Positions 46,001-57,855 of a stretch of 64,000 nucleotides of DNA are shown here, piece by piece. The notes beneath the pieces are model-generated. The model saw only the letters and a list, made by a program, of their open reading frames with translations. It was not told where the DNA came from and ran no database searches. A program made the position numbers and the translations under genes. The first letter of the stretch is position 1. Each line of letters starts with the position of its first letter. The stretch is from Rhynchospora pubera. Its lineage: Eukaryota > Streptophyta > Magnoliopsida > Poales > Cyperaceae. The stretch covers positions 22,863,501 to 22,927,500 of the forward strand of contig CM051460.1 of the NCBI GenBank assembly GCA_028095005.1, given 5' to 3'.

Positions 46001-46986
46001 CAGATGACAGTAATCAATTTCCCCAACTATATATATATATAATACCAATTTAATAATAACTGGATACTGATATAAATGGAAAGTTAAAATATTAATTACT
46101 TAATCAATTCTTATTCAATACATTAAACTTATTGTGATATATTATTAATTTCTCGCAAGCATCTAGAAATTGCGAGGTAATTAGTAAAAATAATGCACGA
46201 ACTAATGTCCATATCATTTAACCATTTAACATAACTTTTCTCATTTAATGACATAAATGCAAATTTGATATCTAAAGTTTATAAAAATATAAATACAATT
46301 ACGCAAAATGGTTTGAAAAAATTAAAAGTATATCCACACACCTGTTTAATTCATATATCGCTCTTTCGGGGTAGTCAACATTTCAAGTTAATCTAGTTTT
46401 GAATTATGATCATTATACATGTATTTGTGTTGGCATTAATTGTTTGTTATTTAATTTTTCTAATAGGAAAGTTAATGGTTACTTTTTTAATGATCAGTTA
46501 TTTTATTCCATTGATAAACATCTTTTGAATTTTGTTGAAAAGAACAAAAATAGGAAAATGCCAAAGATGGATATTGCAAACACAGAAGGATGAAAATTTA
46601 ATAACGACATAAATAGTTCATAGAAAGAAAGCGAACACGACATAATTAATGAAATGCCAACAACAATAGGGTGTACATACTAAAACATTTTAAGGAGTGA
46701 AATTTATACTGAATAATTATAATTATTAGATTATGATTTTGTATACTAGCTAGACTAAGAGTAGGAAAATAAGTTAAGCGCAAAGGAGACAAGCAGACGC
46801 GCGAGTGGATATTTATTCACAACAAAATCTAAATAATTAGTTTTGTAAAAAGCATTTAATTATTCTACTGAATAAACGATGAATTATTTTATATTTCAAT
46901 AAGACACGGTGCTATATACAAGTCAAAAGTGCGAGTCGTTTTAGCACAGTAGAAACAATAGACTAGTCATGCATATGCATCATGTA
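46001..46986. other. Intergenic, AT-rich
   Basis: No gene recognised; the short ORF at 46399-46593 lacks a family signature. Confidence 0.5.
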
Positions 46987-47143
46987 GGGGGCGTTTGGAT
47001 GAGAGAAGAAGAATGGGGAAGAAGGAAGAAAGAAGAAAAAAAATTATAAACAATTCAAACTCTTCACAAAGTTACACACTTCCCAATACTTCTTCCCACT
47101 TCTTCCCTTCTTCCCTTCTTCCCACACCTATCCAAACGCACCC
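46987..47143. mobile_element. 157-bp MITE copy
   Basis: Ends GGGGGCGTTTGGAT and ATCCAAACGCACCC; duplication GTA (46984-46986 and 47144-47146). Confidence 0.88.
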
Positions 47144-47146
47144 GTA

Positions 47147-49088
47147 AATAGGAAATAAAATAACAATGCTTATAACATTGTCCTAAATAAAATAATAATA
47201 CGGAGATAACTAAGTCTGGTAACCCCACAACATTATCTAACACAACTAAAATTAGGTTGGCCGTGCATGTGACTTAATCCCATCGTCTTTGATCTTCTCT
47301 GTCAACTTGAAGGTACAATTTTAGAGATTTTTCATTTTTCTATAATGTTCTAGAGATCGATTTTTGTATATAGTTAATTAGATTCAATATCATTTTTCTA
47401 TTATGTTCTAGAGATCTTCTCTTAGACGCAGATCATTGTTTTTATGCCATGATTTAATTAGTTTTGTTTTTGGGATTCTCTGCAACAATCTTCCTGAGCC
47501 GATGCGGATCTCCGGTGGTACACCCTGTCCGGTGTTCCTTACTAGCTAGGCTCCCGCCAATCGTCATGGTCCAATGATAAGATCAATAAAATCCAATTAG
47601 TCCTAATCTGCCAACTTTTTTCACACGTTACAACCTTAAAAACATCACTTACAAATTATCTGGCTTTAAACCATGACACGTCGCATCCAGGTCGCAAATC
47701 CCCTGTGAACCCCTAGAAATGTCTCCATATTATCTTAGGCTGTTAGGCCTATATATATTATATGATTGTATCTTGTATGTGTGTTTATAGACCCACAAAT
47801 TGATAATAGATTAATACTCAAACGGGTTCAAATTATCAATTAAATTTTTTTAGTATGATTTACGTAACAAAATACATAATATATATTGTATCTTGTATGT
47901 GTGTTTATAGACCCACAAATTGAAAAAAGATTAATACTCAAACGGGTTCAAATTATTAATTAAATTTTTTTAGTATGATTTATGTAACAAAAATACATAA
48001 TACATCATATATATGTTATGATTTAACGGTTTAAATAATTATGATGATGATATTTTAACATTGCTATTTTTTCTTCAACTCATGATAAAATAATAAAGCC
48101 TTGGTCTTTCAAAGATTAGCTTTAAAATCATGTTAAGCGATTTCGATTGACCATTTGGACATTTTAAAATAAAATTTACACATATTGTAGGCATAGTTTT
48201 GCACTTTTGTTTTACATTAAGGTTTGTGTACGTATAATATCAAATACATATGTGTCAGATCACGTGTCATGTCGTGTTGATCCGAGTTAATATAACAAAC
48301 GACAATTATATGTAGTGTTGAGTGAAAAAAATTAGCTAACAGTCAAGCATTACATCGCGACACACATTATGTCACAACACGTTTGATACTACACGATGTA
48401 CTAAGCATGTCGCGTCGTTTTATAACCTATTTTATTTGGACATAAATAAAGGTTTTTTTTCTGAAGGTACGTAGGAGACGATAGTCTCATCAATTGCAAT
48501 TGGATTATATAATATAAAGTTAGTATGCATTTAAGCTCATTAAGGTTGCTGGTGAGTTTAACTCCAAAATTAATTGGATCTACCTAAACCAACAAATGCT
48601 AACCATTGAAAAAGAACGGCTCACTTGACGAGTGGCGTGCTTACGAGTAAAATTTATGAATTTTTCTTATAATTTTGGTATAAAGTCAAGCATTGAAAAA
48701 AAATGGTAACTAAGGCTGCACTAAAATAAATTTGAAATATTTCAGCTGGATTTTAAACCCGAGATTTCTACTTTATCTTGTCATAAGAATCGGTTCTTAC
48801 TATAGACTATGGTCCAAGGACCTGTTCTTAGTGATGCAAGTATAATCAGTGAACTCCTTTGGTCTAAGGCTGGGTAACAAAAGCATTTATTAGCCATGAA
48901 AACTTTTCTTGTGACAATGGCCAATGGGCCATCTAGAGCTTGCATCACCAGCTCAGGGAGAGGGGAATCATAAGAAAATTGTAATGTAGATGATGACTTC
49001 ACAAGGAGATTGAGATAAGAATTTACACAAAAGAGACAGCTTTTATCCCTTCATTAAATATCATGTAAATCTTAAACACCCGTGCCTC
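47147..49088. other. Intergenic region upstream of the NAC gene
   Basis: Contains a 120-bp tandem duplication (separate entry) and TGTCGTGTTGATCC-type words near 48270-48420, like those at the left edge. No gene recognised; the ORF at 48781-49002 (-) lacks a family signature. Confidence 0.5.
47766..47996. repeat. Tandem duplication, 120-bp period
   Basis: TTGTATCTTGTATGTGTGTT at 47766 and 47886, each followed by ACCCACAAATTGA, ACTCAAACGGGTTCAAATTA and TTTAGTATGATTTA. Few differences. Confidence 0.93.
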
Positions 49089-49096
49089 TATATAAG
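49089..49096 (+). promoter_or_regulatory. TATA box of the NAC gene
   Basis: TATATAAG in CCTCTATATAAGCACC, about 200 bp before the ATG at 49291. It is followed by a leader with a CT microsatellite (about 49230-49267), common in plant 5' untranslated regions. Confidence 0.7.
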
Positions 49097-49290
49097 CACC
49101 TGTACTACGCTATTCAAGAATTTAATCTCTCATACCACAATACACCTTCAGCACACAACACAAGATATATTATAACACTTGCATTATATCTTGTAAACTT
49201 TATCACGCAGCTATACCCATATCCATTTAAACAAACATCCTCTCTCTCTCTCTCTACCTCCCTCCCTCTAGAAGTTCAAATAAGAAATCA

Positions 49291-52200
49291 ATGGGGTTGC
49301 GAGAAATCGAGCTGACACTACCACCAGGTTTCAGGTTCTACCCGAGCGACGAGGAGCTGGTTTGTTATTATCTTTATAAGAAGGTGGCAAACGAGCGCAT
49401 CTCAGAAGGAACTCTCGTCGAGGTTGATCTCCACACGCGTGAACCTTGGGAACTTCCTGGTACTTTGATTCATCATGTTACCATTGTATATTTCTTTGCA
49501 CTATATATAGTGTGATTATATATAAGATATCAGCGGCTGTTGGATTTATAAACCAATACGTTTTTAGTTTCAAGTTTGAACATTTTTGGGGCGTCCTAGT
49601 TCTGTAGTCATGTGCATGTGTAGTAGCGAGCTACCTTTTATTTACTTCAATTCTATATGGATTAGACAGTTCGGAAAATTATTTGAAAATTGAAACGAAT
49701 TTTAAATTTGTTCTAGCTTTCTGGTACTTCTTTTTATACATGACCAGAGGCCAGCAAACATGAAACTCATGAACATATAATTAAACTGCAAAGTTTTAAC
49801 TACGCTTTTTTAAAAATAACCTCATTTCATGTACATATTAATTTTTTAAATAAAATTTTTCGGCGTGGTGATTGCCATCTGACCATCCAAAAAAAAAAAA
49901 ACTTCATTTTTTCGTTGATTTCATACTTTCAGTAAAACTTGCTTGATAAGCTTAAATGTACTTTCAAGTTTCAACTTATTCTTTGGATAAATAACGACGT
50001 CAGACCTGCCTTCAAGTTTCCTTGCAGATTAAATTTGATCATGTCAATTAATTGTTGTGCCAGACTTAAGATCAACTTGTTGATATGAAGCTCTGAGCAA
50101 CTCTCTTTAAAATCAAAATAGCATTAACATTACTTTAATTGTTTGTATAATTTAATAAGAAGTAATCAATGCAACAGTTACATTTTAGTTATCTATCTGT
50201 CAGAAAATCTTCCAACTCACGAGAAACGAACTTACAAAACATATATAGAATATTATTTTCCAAACTGTAATCGAGATATGGAAATATTGTATTGTTTGAT
50301 TGTGTCCTAATCAACTATTTGGTTGTCACATACACATACACATACACTGAAGATATTTACATCATAGAATTTATAATTAGCCAGATATTCCCTTTTGCGC
50401 AGGAATCATTTGCTAACAAAATATCAAATATAAATAAATATAGATCCTCAAGCTGATGTTAACATTGCAATTATAAGCTATTACTTAATTAATGCTTACT
50501 TACGTTGCTTGTATCACAAGTACCCCAATTCCTTGTCATCATTCTCATTAGGATCCAAAACCTGTCAATTTATAAGCTGTCACGCGAGGAATAGCACCAC
50601 TAATTTTCCTTTTTATTGGGTGAATTACTTCTTTTTTCTTATAGGTTTACCTCTCTCTGTTTTCTTGAAAGATAGAGATATATACGTGAAAGCTGAAAAC
50701 ACCAGATCTTTTACCCTAACCTAATTTTGATATAACACACATTAAAGGAAAAAAAATTTGTAGATTTAAATATTTTTTATCTATTCTGAAATTGCTCACG
50801 TATGTAGCTAGCTTGTTGCGTTGCCTTGGATTAATTTACTTAATACCCTTATTAGATCCTGCTCCTCACTCAAGCTACTAATTAGATAAGACTTTTTGCA
50901 AATTAACGTTTTGTTATTTGTTTTGTTTAAGACTCCGGGGTTAAAATCTACAAAAAAGAAAAACCTGGAAAATATCTAATAGGATTTCTTAATCCGGTTG
51001 TATAAATTAAAAAGGTTTCAACCCACGGCGCTATGTTATAAAAAAATCTGAATCCAACTCAACAACCTGTATTTGCCAATGGCACCCCAGACCAAGGCAT
51101 TTGATACGCACATAATTTTTCTGAGACCGCATTATCTTACCAAAATGAAGATAAAAAAATGACAATCTATTATTAGTTCTAACAAATGAAAATTGAAAGA
51201 TCTTGAATTCTTGATGTTTCAGTTTTGTAAACCAACAGTAAGTTATATATTGACAGTTTTGACTTTCATTTAATTACAGAGGTGGCTAAGCTGAGCGTAG
51301 ATGAGTGGTACTTCTTCAGTTTCAGGGATCGCAAATATGCAACTGGTTCCCGCACAAACCGTGCAACTAAATCAGGCTATTGGAAGGCAACTGGAAAGGA
51401 TCGGACAGTGCACAACCCATCTACTCGTGAGATTGTAGGGATGAGAAAGACTTTGGTCTTTTATCGGGGACGAGCCCCTAATGGAGTTAAGACTGGTTGG
51501 GTCATGCACGAGTTCAGGCTAGAAACACCGCAATCTCCAGCTAAGGTATGCTGCTACTTGTTTAGTTTTGTATACGTGTAACAGTAGTCATTTTAAAGAA
51601 ATCATGTTAGGAATTTTCTATTTTGTGGTTGATAGCACAAAAGTGCCTATTATTGAGAGAAATAGGAACTAACATATATTCATCTTGTTGGCAGTGTTTG
51701 GATTGGGATGGAAAGAAGAGAATCAGAGAAAAAGGGTCCAAATTTATTATTAAACAATTCAAACTTTTCACAAAATTACATACTTTCCAATACTTCTTCC
51801 CACTTCTTCCCTTCTTCCCTTCTTCCCACACCTATCCAAACGGAGCCGTTGTAAAGTGATTGATGCTTATAGTTCATTTGGATGTTCAAATGCAATTAAA
51901 TAAGTAACCTTTTTCTACATAGATTTCATTGATCCTGCTTTAATTTCATTTCTGTTCTCAAATAATTAACCTTGTTAGTGAAAAATGCACAAAGTTATAG
52001 CATAATTAATCTCTACTCGTACATCTCATAAATTTCAACAATCTGCTAGTAATTTATACATAATAATCAATGATCTTTATTAGCTTAAATAATTACATAT
52101 AACCATTCTATTTTTTTTTTACTTTTTTTATTTTCCATTTTTGTTATGTAGGAGGATTGGGTTTTATGCCGAGTATTTAACAAGGAAAGAGACTCATCAG

Positions 52201-52499
52201 AGAACAATAAGGAGTTGGATTTTTCTTCTACAATTATGGACCCATCCCCACCTCCTCTAGTGGACCATCCCATGGCAATATCTGAAATGTACCATGGACA
52301 AGTTGTGAACTCCGTCAGTGTTTCCAAAAACCAAGATATCAATCCTTGTGCAAACTCTAATTTGCTGCTCAACCTACAAACAATGCTTCAACACAACTAT
52401 TTGCTGGACTACATCCCGAACGAAATAAGCAACATGGGCTTTGATATGGGTTTTGATCAAGACCAAATCATGAATGACATTGGGCTGGACTACTATTGA
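49291..52499 (+). CDS. NAC domain transcription factor (NAC21/22-like)
   Basis: Exons 49291-49459, 51280-51545, 52152-52499 (phases consistent), 260 aa. The NAM/NAC DNA-binding domain covers about residues 8-160, with all five subdomains: A LPPGFRFYPSDEELVCYYL, B VEVDLHTREPWELP, C EWYFFSFRDRKYATG and GYWKATGKDR, D GMRKTLVFYRGRAPNGVKTG and WVMHEFRLE, E EDWVLCRVFNK. The intron positions (after ELP and after the D/E boundary) are those usual in NAC genes. The wording is closest to the NAC1/NAC21/22 group, nuclear regulators of auxin-related root development. The C-terminal activation region is short (about 95 aa, serine-poor, ending GFDQDQIMNDIGLDYY). No miR164 complementary site was seen in exon 3. 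Intron 2 holds a MITE. The start is supported by the conserved opening MGLREIELTLPPGF. Confidence 0.93.
51690..51847. mobile_element. 157-bp-family MITE in NAC intron 2
   Basis: Ends GGCAGTGTTTGGAT and ATCCAAACGGAGCC; duplication GTT (51687-51689 and 51848-51850). Interior as in the other copies (CTTCTTCCCACTTCTTCCC). Confidence 0.88.
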
Positions 52500-53005
52500 A
52501 TTTGGGCTGTAAATTTTGATAACAATTAGAAAATTATAACATTTGTGCAGTTGAGGTAATTAGGTAGTCCGTTCGAGTTATTCTGTGATTAAAGCAAATA
52601 AGCTGATAGGTGTTGTTTGCCATGCATTCTTATATTTCTTTGTTTTATTTGTATCTATTTGTTGCCATGTAATATTATAATGCACTTAATACTAAGATGT
52701 TGTTATTGAGAGATGACAAGCATTCATACTTCCGCATCCTAAACATTTGAATATTTTATCATAGGTGCATGCTTACCCTGAACCCGGAACTAAAAATGAA
52801 TGGTATACAATAAAATTGAATTCTTTAATAGACTTCAATAGCTTTCCTACTGGGGTAAGGGTACCCTTTTTCCCCAACTGCTTAAGGATTATTTGTTATT
52901 TGGATATTAATCAAACCTAAACTTATTTGTTGCTACCACTGTTTTCATATTGAAAATATTAGTGTAAAACTGTAAATTATCATTGGTTGCAATTGCCATA
53001 TTTTC
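52500..53005. other. NAC 3' flank
   Basis: 3' untranslated region and intergenic AT-rich sequence up to the tRNA; nothing else recognised. Confidence 0.5.
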
Positions 53006-53011
53006 AAAAAA
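53006..53011 (-). terminator. Pol III terminator of tRNA-Asn
   Basis: Six T on the minus strand, 1 nt after the discriminator base. Confidence 0.85.
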
Positions 53012-53012
53012 G

Positions 53013-53036
53013 CGCTAGAGGAAGGGGTCGAACCTT

Positions 53037-53069
<33 letters not shown>

Positions 53070-53086
53070 AACTGAGCTACTCCAGC
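53013..53086 (-). tRNA. tRNA-Asn (anticodon GTT)
   Basis: On the minus strand: acceptor arm GCTGGAG pairing with CTCTAGC, D-arm with AGCTCAGTTGGTTAGAGC (A box), anticodon loop CTGTTAA giving GTT, T-arm GGTTCGACCCC (B box), discriminator G. Length 74 nt without intron, no encoded CCA, as in nuclear tRNA genes. A TTTTTT run directly downstream (plus 53006-53011) is the RNA polymerase III terminator. Confidence 0.96.
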
Positions 53087-53159
53087 TTTCGAGGACACAA
53101 TTAATTAATGTTTATTTTAATCTCAGATTAGATAATCTGTGATTCGACTTTTGGAAACG

Positions 53160-53340
53160 AGATCCTCTGCTGATATTTTAGAAAATTCGCAATGCAAGCC
53201 TTTAATCCATGGCCGTCTAATCAATGATAGATGTCCAACGATTAATATCAGATCTGTCAAAATTCGTGCGACCCGTGAAAATCTACCCGTTGAGATTAAA
53301 TTAGACGACCATCACTGAAAGACTTGCAGCGAGGATATCC
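53160..53340. repeat. Degenerate foldback sequence
   Basis: GATCCTCTGC, GCAATGCAAGCCTTTAATCC and GGCCGTCTAATC at the left resemble the reverse complement of the right (GATATCCTCGCTGCAAGTC, GGTCGTCTAATTT). No clean duplication was resolved. Words such as 'ATCCTC' and 'CGTTGAGATTAAATTAGA' recall the MITE at 31325. Confidence 0.4.
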
Positions 53341-54184
53341 GGGCTTTTGAGAGTGGCCCGGTGAAAAGGCTGTATCAAAAGATCTACAAATGTCCGTCCT
53401 GAAAGCACAAAGTCAATTGTTCTGCAGCTTCCACACGCACTCCTAAAGTAAAGTGTCGCAGTAGAACTTGAGGACAAAACGGGTAGGAAAGTGTCACAGT
53501 CACTAAAGGCCTGATTCAAAATTATTTCTTCGATTTTCAGTTTATTTTCCTTTCTTTTTCACTCCTCTGTAATCATGATCATTTAACATAGCTGATATTT
53601 CATACTTTTTGGGAAATTCCTTGGATCAATCCTATTATTATAGAGTAAACTTAGGAAAATCCTATTTTCGTTCTTTTGCTCTGTGATTTGGATCAATCAA
53701 CCAATTGAGTTTGAGGGTTGTTACAAAGAATTGGAGAAATCAATTACATTCTATGCTGCAAGTTGAATACTTTCTATTCTATTTTATTTTTTTTCTGCTT
53801 TCTCTTTGGTACATTCATTGACTTCTAATATTAATTTATTATGCTTTGTGATTAGACTTTCGCTGAAAATTTCGTTGTTGGGTTTACTATATATAGCTAA
53901 AATGGGAGAAAGTCTTTCAAGAGATCAAGACACGTCCTTTGATGCCTTTCGTCTAAAGAAAAGTACTATCTCTCTTTAATTGATGAAAGTATTAGAAAAA
54001 TGAACAAAGATGATACTATCAACGCATATATATATGTTGAAGAACTATTATTTGGTAACTTTGTGCAAATTAAATCAAATTTAGTAGCAACAATAGTTAA
54101 TAACAAACAAGATCTAGTGAAAATAATAATTATTACACAAAAGATTAGAGAAATCAATTTTATCTCTTTCCACCTAGTAATGGA
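53341..54184. other. Intergenic, AT-rich
   Basis: No gene recognised. Confidence 0.5.
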
Positions 54185-55789
54185 AAGGCTCGACTGAGGT
54201 ATAGGAGGTAGTGGCGTGCTTCTCCTTCAATCATCTTTCTTCTTCTTGCAATGCTAAAAAGTCCACAAAGATTAATTAACCTCTTGAAAAATTATGCTAG
54301 TAACTTTACAAGAGAAAGTCTAATCCAAGTCTCCCTTCAATTAATTCTAATAATAAATTGATAGTAGCTATGCTCAATACATGAGCCTTATGTGCATGTA
54401 AGAGAGACAATTTATGGTGGTCAAAACACCCATGAAGAATGACACATAGGAGAGAGGAAGAAGTAGATGAAATTGTCTAACCATTTCATCCAAATGAATG
54501 ATATATTTATAAACTATTCATGACCCCTTCTGCAAGTCACTTTAACTAGTCAATTAACGTCCTCCACAAGCCACTTAAGACTTGAGAAAATGATCAAAAT
54601 CCTCATCCAAATTCGTCCAAAATACGGGCCAAAAAGTTCAAGTGTCATATTTCACTGTACACTCTAATTTATGCATCAAATTAAAGCCCATATAATATAT
54701 ATAATAATATAGTACATTTATATTAATATAATTCTCATAATTATATTAATTGTGTTAAGATAAAATATTGTCAATAACTTGACTAATGCTTATTGATTTG
54801 ACATATTATTAATTTAGTTTCATATGACCCATTGAATAATTAATTATAACGATATTTATAATTAATCATTCAACATATCATATATGTATTATCAAATACA
54901 ATAAACTAAACTTAATGCCGTGTTGATTAAGAGTTTCGTATTGTGTGGCCCTTAGAGGATTTATGTCATGTTGGTCATAAAAAATAAATCACCATTTATT
55001 TCTAATAATCATAAATGATATCTAGCAATACATTATGATTCCCAATTGACATAAATAAATACTATACTTTTATAGTATTTCAATCCTGCATAAGAAATAT
55101 ATATAATTTCCTTGTTTCGATTCTTATGTCTCATGATATCATTGTATAATGCAAGATAGGATTGTGACATTTTTGCAGATTATAAATTTCTTGATCTAGA
55201 TTTAATTGTTTAGTTTACATGCATACAATCCAACCCCATCAAGGGGCTCAATAGATATCATCACTCATTAGGTTTACTAATGAGGGACATACGGTTGTCT
55301 TGATGAACAATTTTTTTCCACAAAATTCATGTGAACTTAAATAGAGTCCGTATTGCAGCTCTTATCAGGATTCAGCGTTACACAATATTTATCGAACCAA
55401 TCCTCTTATGGAAAAGTTCAACCATCTCAAACTTAGAATCAAACCCATATGAAATAAAAAATGACACATAACACAATTCATATATTTATTTCGTTGGGTT
55501 AAGTCTCATGCTATGTTTCAGTAACATACACATATGCAATTAAGTTGGTAACACCTTATGTATGATTTGCAGAACTTAATCATCACGTAACTTGCATACT
55601 AATTATCTATGATAATTAATGTTCCTTGTTAATTATCAAGTTTAGGGACACCTTAGATTTATTATTGTCATTTATCAAAATAAAATACAGAAAGTCACAA
55701 TTCAGATTTTCAACCTGAATGATTTGTCAAAAATAAAACTCAAGAACGAAATGATCAAATATCATAAATAACATAAAATTAAATTAAAT
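54185..55789 (-). mobile_element. Diverged, truncated copy of the Angela-like LTR
   Basis: Collinear with the minus-strand LTR at 61064-62883: GTGGCGTGCTTCTCC, TTGTGTGGCCCTTAGAGGAT, TATAGTATTTCAATCCTGCA, CAATCCAACCCCATCAAGGG, AATGAGGGACATACGGTTG, ACACATATGCAATTAAG. It is much more diverged than the two solo LTRs and lacks the terminal 50 bp (GACATATCTCTAACA). A Harbinger-type element begins at the break. Confidence 0.8.
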
Positions 55790-55792
55790 TAA

Positions 55793-57098
55793 GGACGCGT
55801 TTGGTAAGGCTTGAGTTATCCCTACTTTAGGGATAGCGAACTAACCTTGCTAACTTTGAATGCCAAATGAAATGAGTCAAAATTAGTCAAGTTAGTTGCT
55901 AACTTTTCGCTACCTTGCTAACCGATCAAAATGCCGAATTAGTATTTTTTCCATGCATTCACGTGGAGAGAGAATGTGTAAAGTGATTCTTTTCAATTTT
56001 TTAATCCTTACATGGCACCTTGAACGCTCTGCAATTTTCTCCACGTGAATAATTTTGATGATTATATGCACTTAAATAATCCTTAATATAAATAAATATG
56101 AATAATTAATAGTAGTTAGAGAAATAGTAGACAGATGGGCTCCGTCCAAAATGATAGATTTCATATTTTTAAATTTCAAATGATCAAACGAGCCATTCAA
56201 TATGTTCTCCATATTGAAAACTTATAAGAAACTAATTTTTACATTTTTTTTCAAAATTTTGTACTATTTTTTATTTGTATTTTACAAAATCTTTGTTATT
56301 GGACGATCCATAAATGTTTATATCATGATTTTCAAAAATACCAAAAAATTAATTAAAAATTTTGAAAAAATATAAAAATTGGTTTCTTGTAAGTTTTCAA
56401 TATGGAGAACAAATTGAATAGTTTGGATCGATTATTTGAAATTTAAAAATATGAAAATAATCATATTAGACGGACCCATCCGTCCTATATATTGGACATT
56501 AGCTTTTCTCTAATAGTTATTATAATAATGATAATAATAATTAATAATGGTTTATTTCTATAATTAATAATTAATAATAATAATAATAATAATTAAAGTA
56601 ACAATAATTAATTATTAATAATTCATAGTTCAAAATAATTAATTTTAATATTAAAAATAATAATTAATAATTATAATAATTAATAATTGATAATATTTAT
56701 TGTATTAATAATTAGTAATTGATAATAATTGTATGAATTTAAATAATCCTTAATATAAAATTATAATAATAATGATAAGTAATAATAGTTATTATAATAA
56801 TAATGATAATAATTACTAATGGTTTATTTCTATAATTTATAATTTATAATAATAATTTTTATTAAAATTAATAGTTATCAGTAACTCTTAATTAATCATA
56901 GTTAATAATAATTATAGCATTAATAGTTGTTAACTTTAAAATACTAACCTCAGCATACCACACCAAACAACATTTATTAACCTTAAACTAACACTAATCC
57001 CACAAAATCACTACCTCCACCATTCTAACCCTCTAACCCCAAAAAATATTGACCTTACACCACTAACCATACTAATTTCTATTTTGCCAAAGACACCC
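55793..57098. mobile_element. PIF/Harbinger-type non-autonomous element, 1.3 kb
   Basis: Flanked by TAA on both sides (55790-55792 and 57099-57101), the target preference of this superfamily. Ends GGACGCGTTTGGTAAGG and, reversed, GGGTGTCTTTGGCAAAA; the subterminal inverted similarity is weak. The interior is AT-rich with AAT/ATT microsatellites and a nested foldback. No transposase. Confidence 0.65.
56119..56520. mobile_element. Foldback element nested in the Harbinger-type element
   Basis: Left arm GATGGGCTCCGTC, TTCATATTTTTAAATTTCAA, TGTTCTCCATATTGAAAACT, AAACTAATTTTTACATT; the right arm is its reverse complement (AGTTTTCAATATGGAGAACA, TTGAAATTTAAAAATATGAA, GACGGACCCATCC). Arms about 150 bp. 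Flanks AATAGTAGT / AATAGTTAT could be a decayed 9-bp duplication. A single arm of the same family is at 32816. Confidence 0.7.
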
Positions 57099-57106
57099 TA
57101 AGTCAT

Positions 57107-57369
57107 TAAAATATTGACTTATAGAACATTACTCTAACACTTTTTCCTCTCCCACGCACCTCTCTCTCCCTCTCCACCCCTCTTGAGTTCGTGCACCTAG
57201 CTTTCCTATATTACGTGGCTCTCTACTCATGCACGCCTCTCTCATCTCTCCTCCTACGTGCTTTCTTCCCTTATCATGTGCACCTCGTTATTTTTTTTTT
57301 TTTGGTCTCTCTTTCCTCTATTATATGCTTTGTTTTATATTTCTTTTGTTTGTTAGCCATATTGACACA
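57107..57369. other. Pyrimidine-rich stretch
   Basis: CCTCTCCCACGCACCTCTCTCTCCCTCTCC and similar; the ORFs over it are low-complexity artefacts. Confidence 0.5.
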
Positions 57370-57850
57370 TTTATCAATAGATACTCCCTAAATTTGATTA
57401 GGCACTTCCTTATGCTTATTAATTTATTATTTTTAGTAAATTATATATTTAAATTTATTAGTACCCCTATTTGTTTATTAGATACTCTCTTATATATATT
57501 GGGTATTTTCTTATGCTTATTAGTTTACTCTTTTTAATAAACTGTATATTACAATTTATTAGTAACTCCCATATATTTAAAAGGTACACCCATATATACT
57601 AGATACTTCCTTATGCTGATTCGTTTACTCATTTTAATAAATTATATATATATATATAAATTTAAGTTTATTAGTAACGTCCATATGTTTATTAGTTATT
57701 TTGTTATGTTTATTAGGAACTCCCTTCTACATATTACTTACTCTCTTATTTTAATTGATTATTTAAATTTATTAAGTATTACATTATAATTAGGTATTCC
57801 GTTATATATATTAGGTACTCTATTATATTTATTACTTACTCTCTTATGTG
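57370..57850. repeat. Degenerate minisatellite (TTATTAGTTACTCCCTTA), left part
   Basis: Roughly 18-45-bp spaced variants of TATTAGNTACTCCCTTAT. It continues at 59605-59850 after the solo LTR, so the LTR landed inside the array. Confidence 0.75.
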
Positions 57851-57855
57851 AACTG

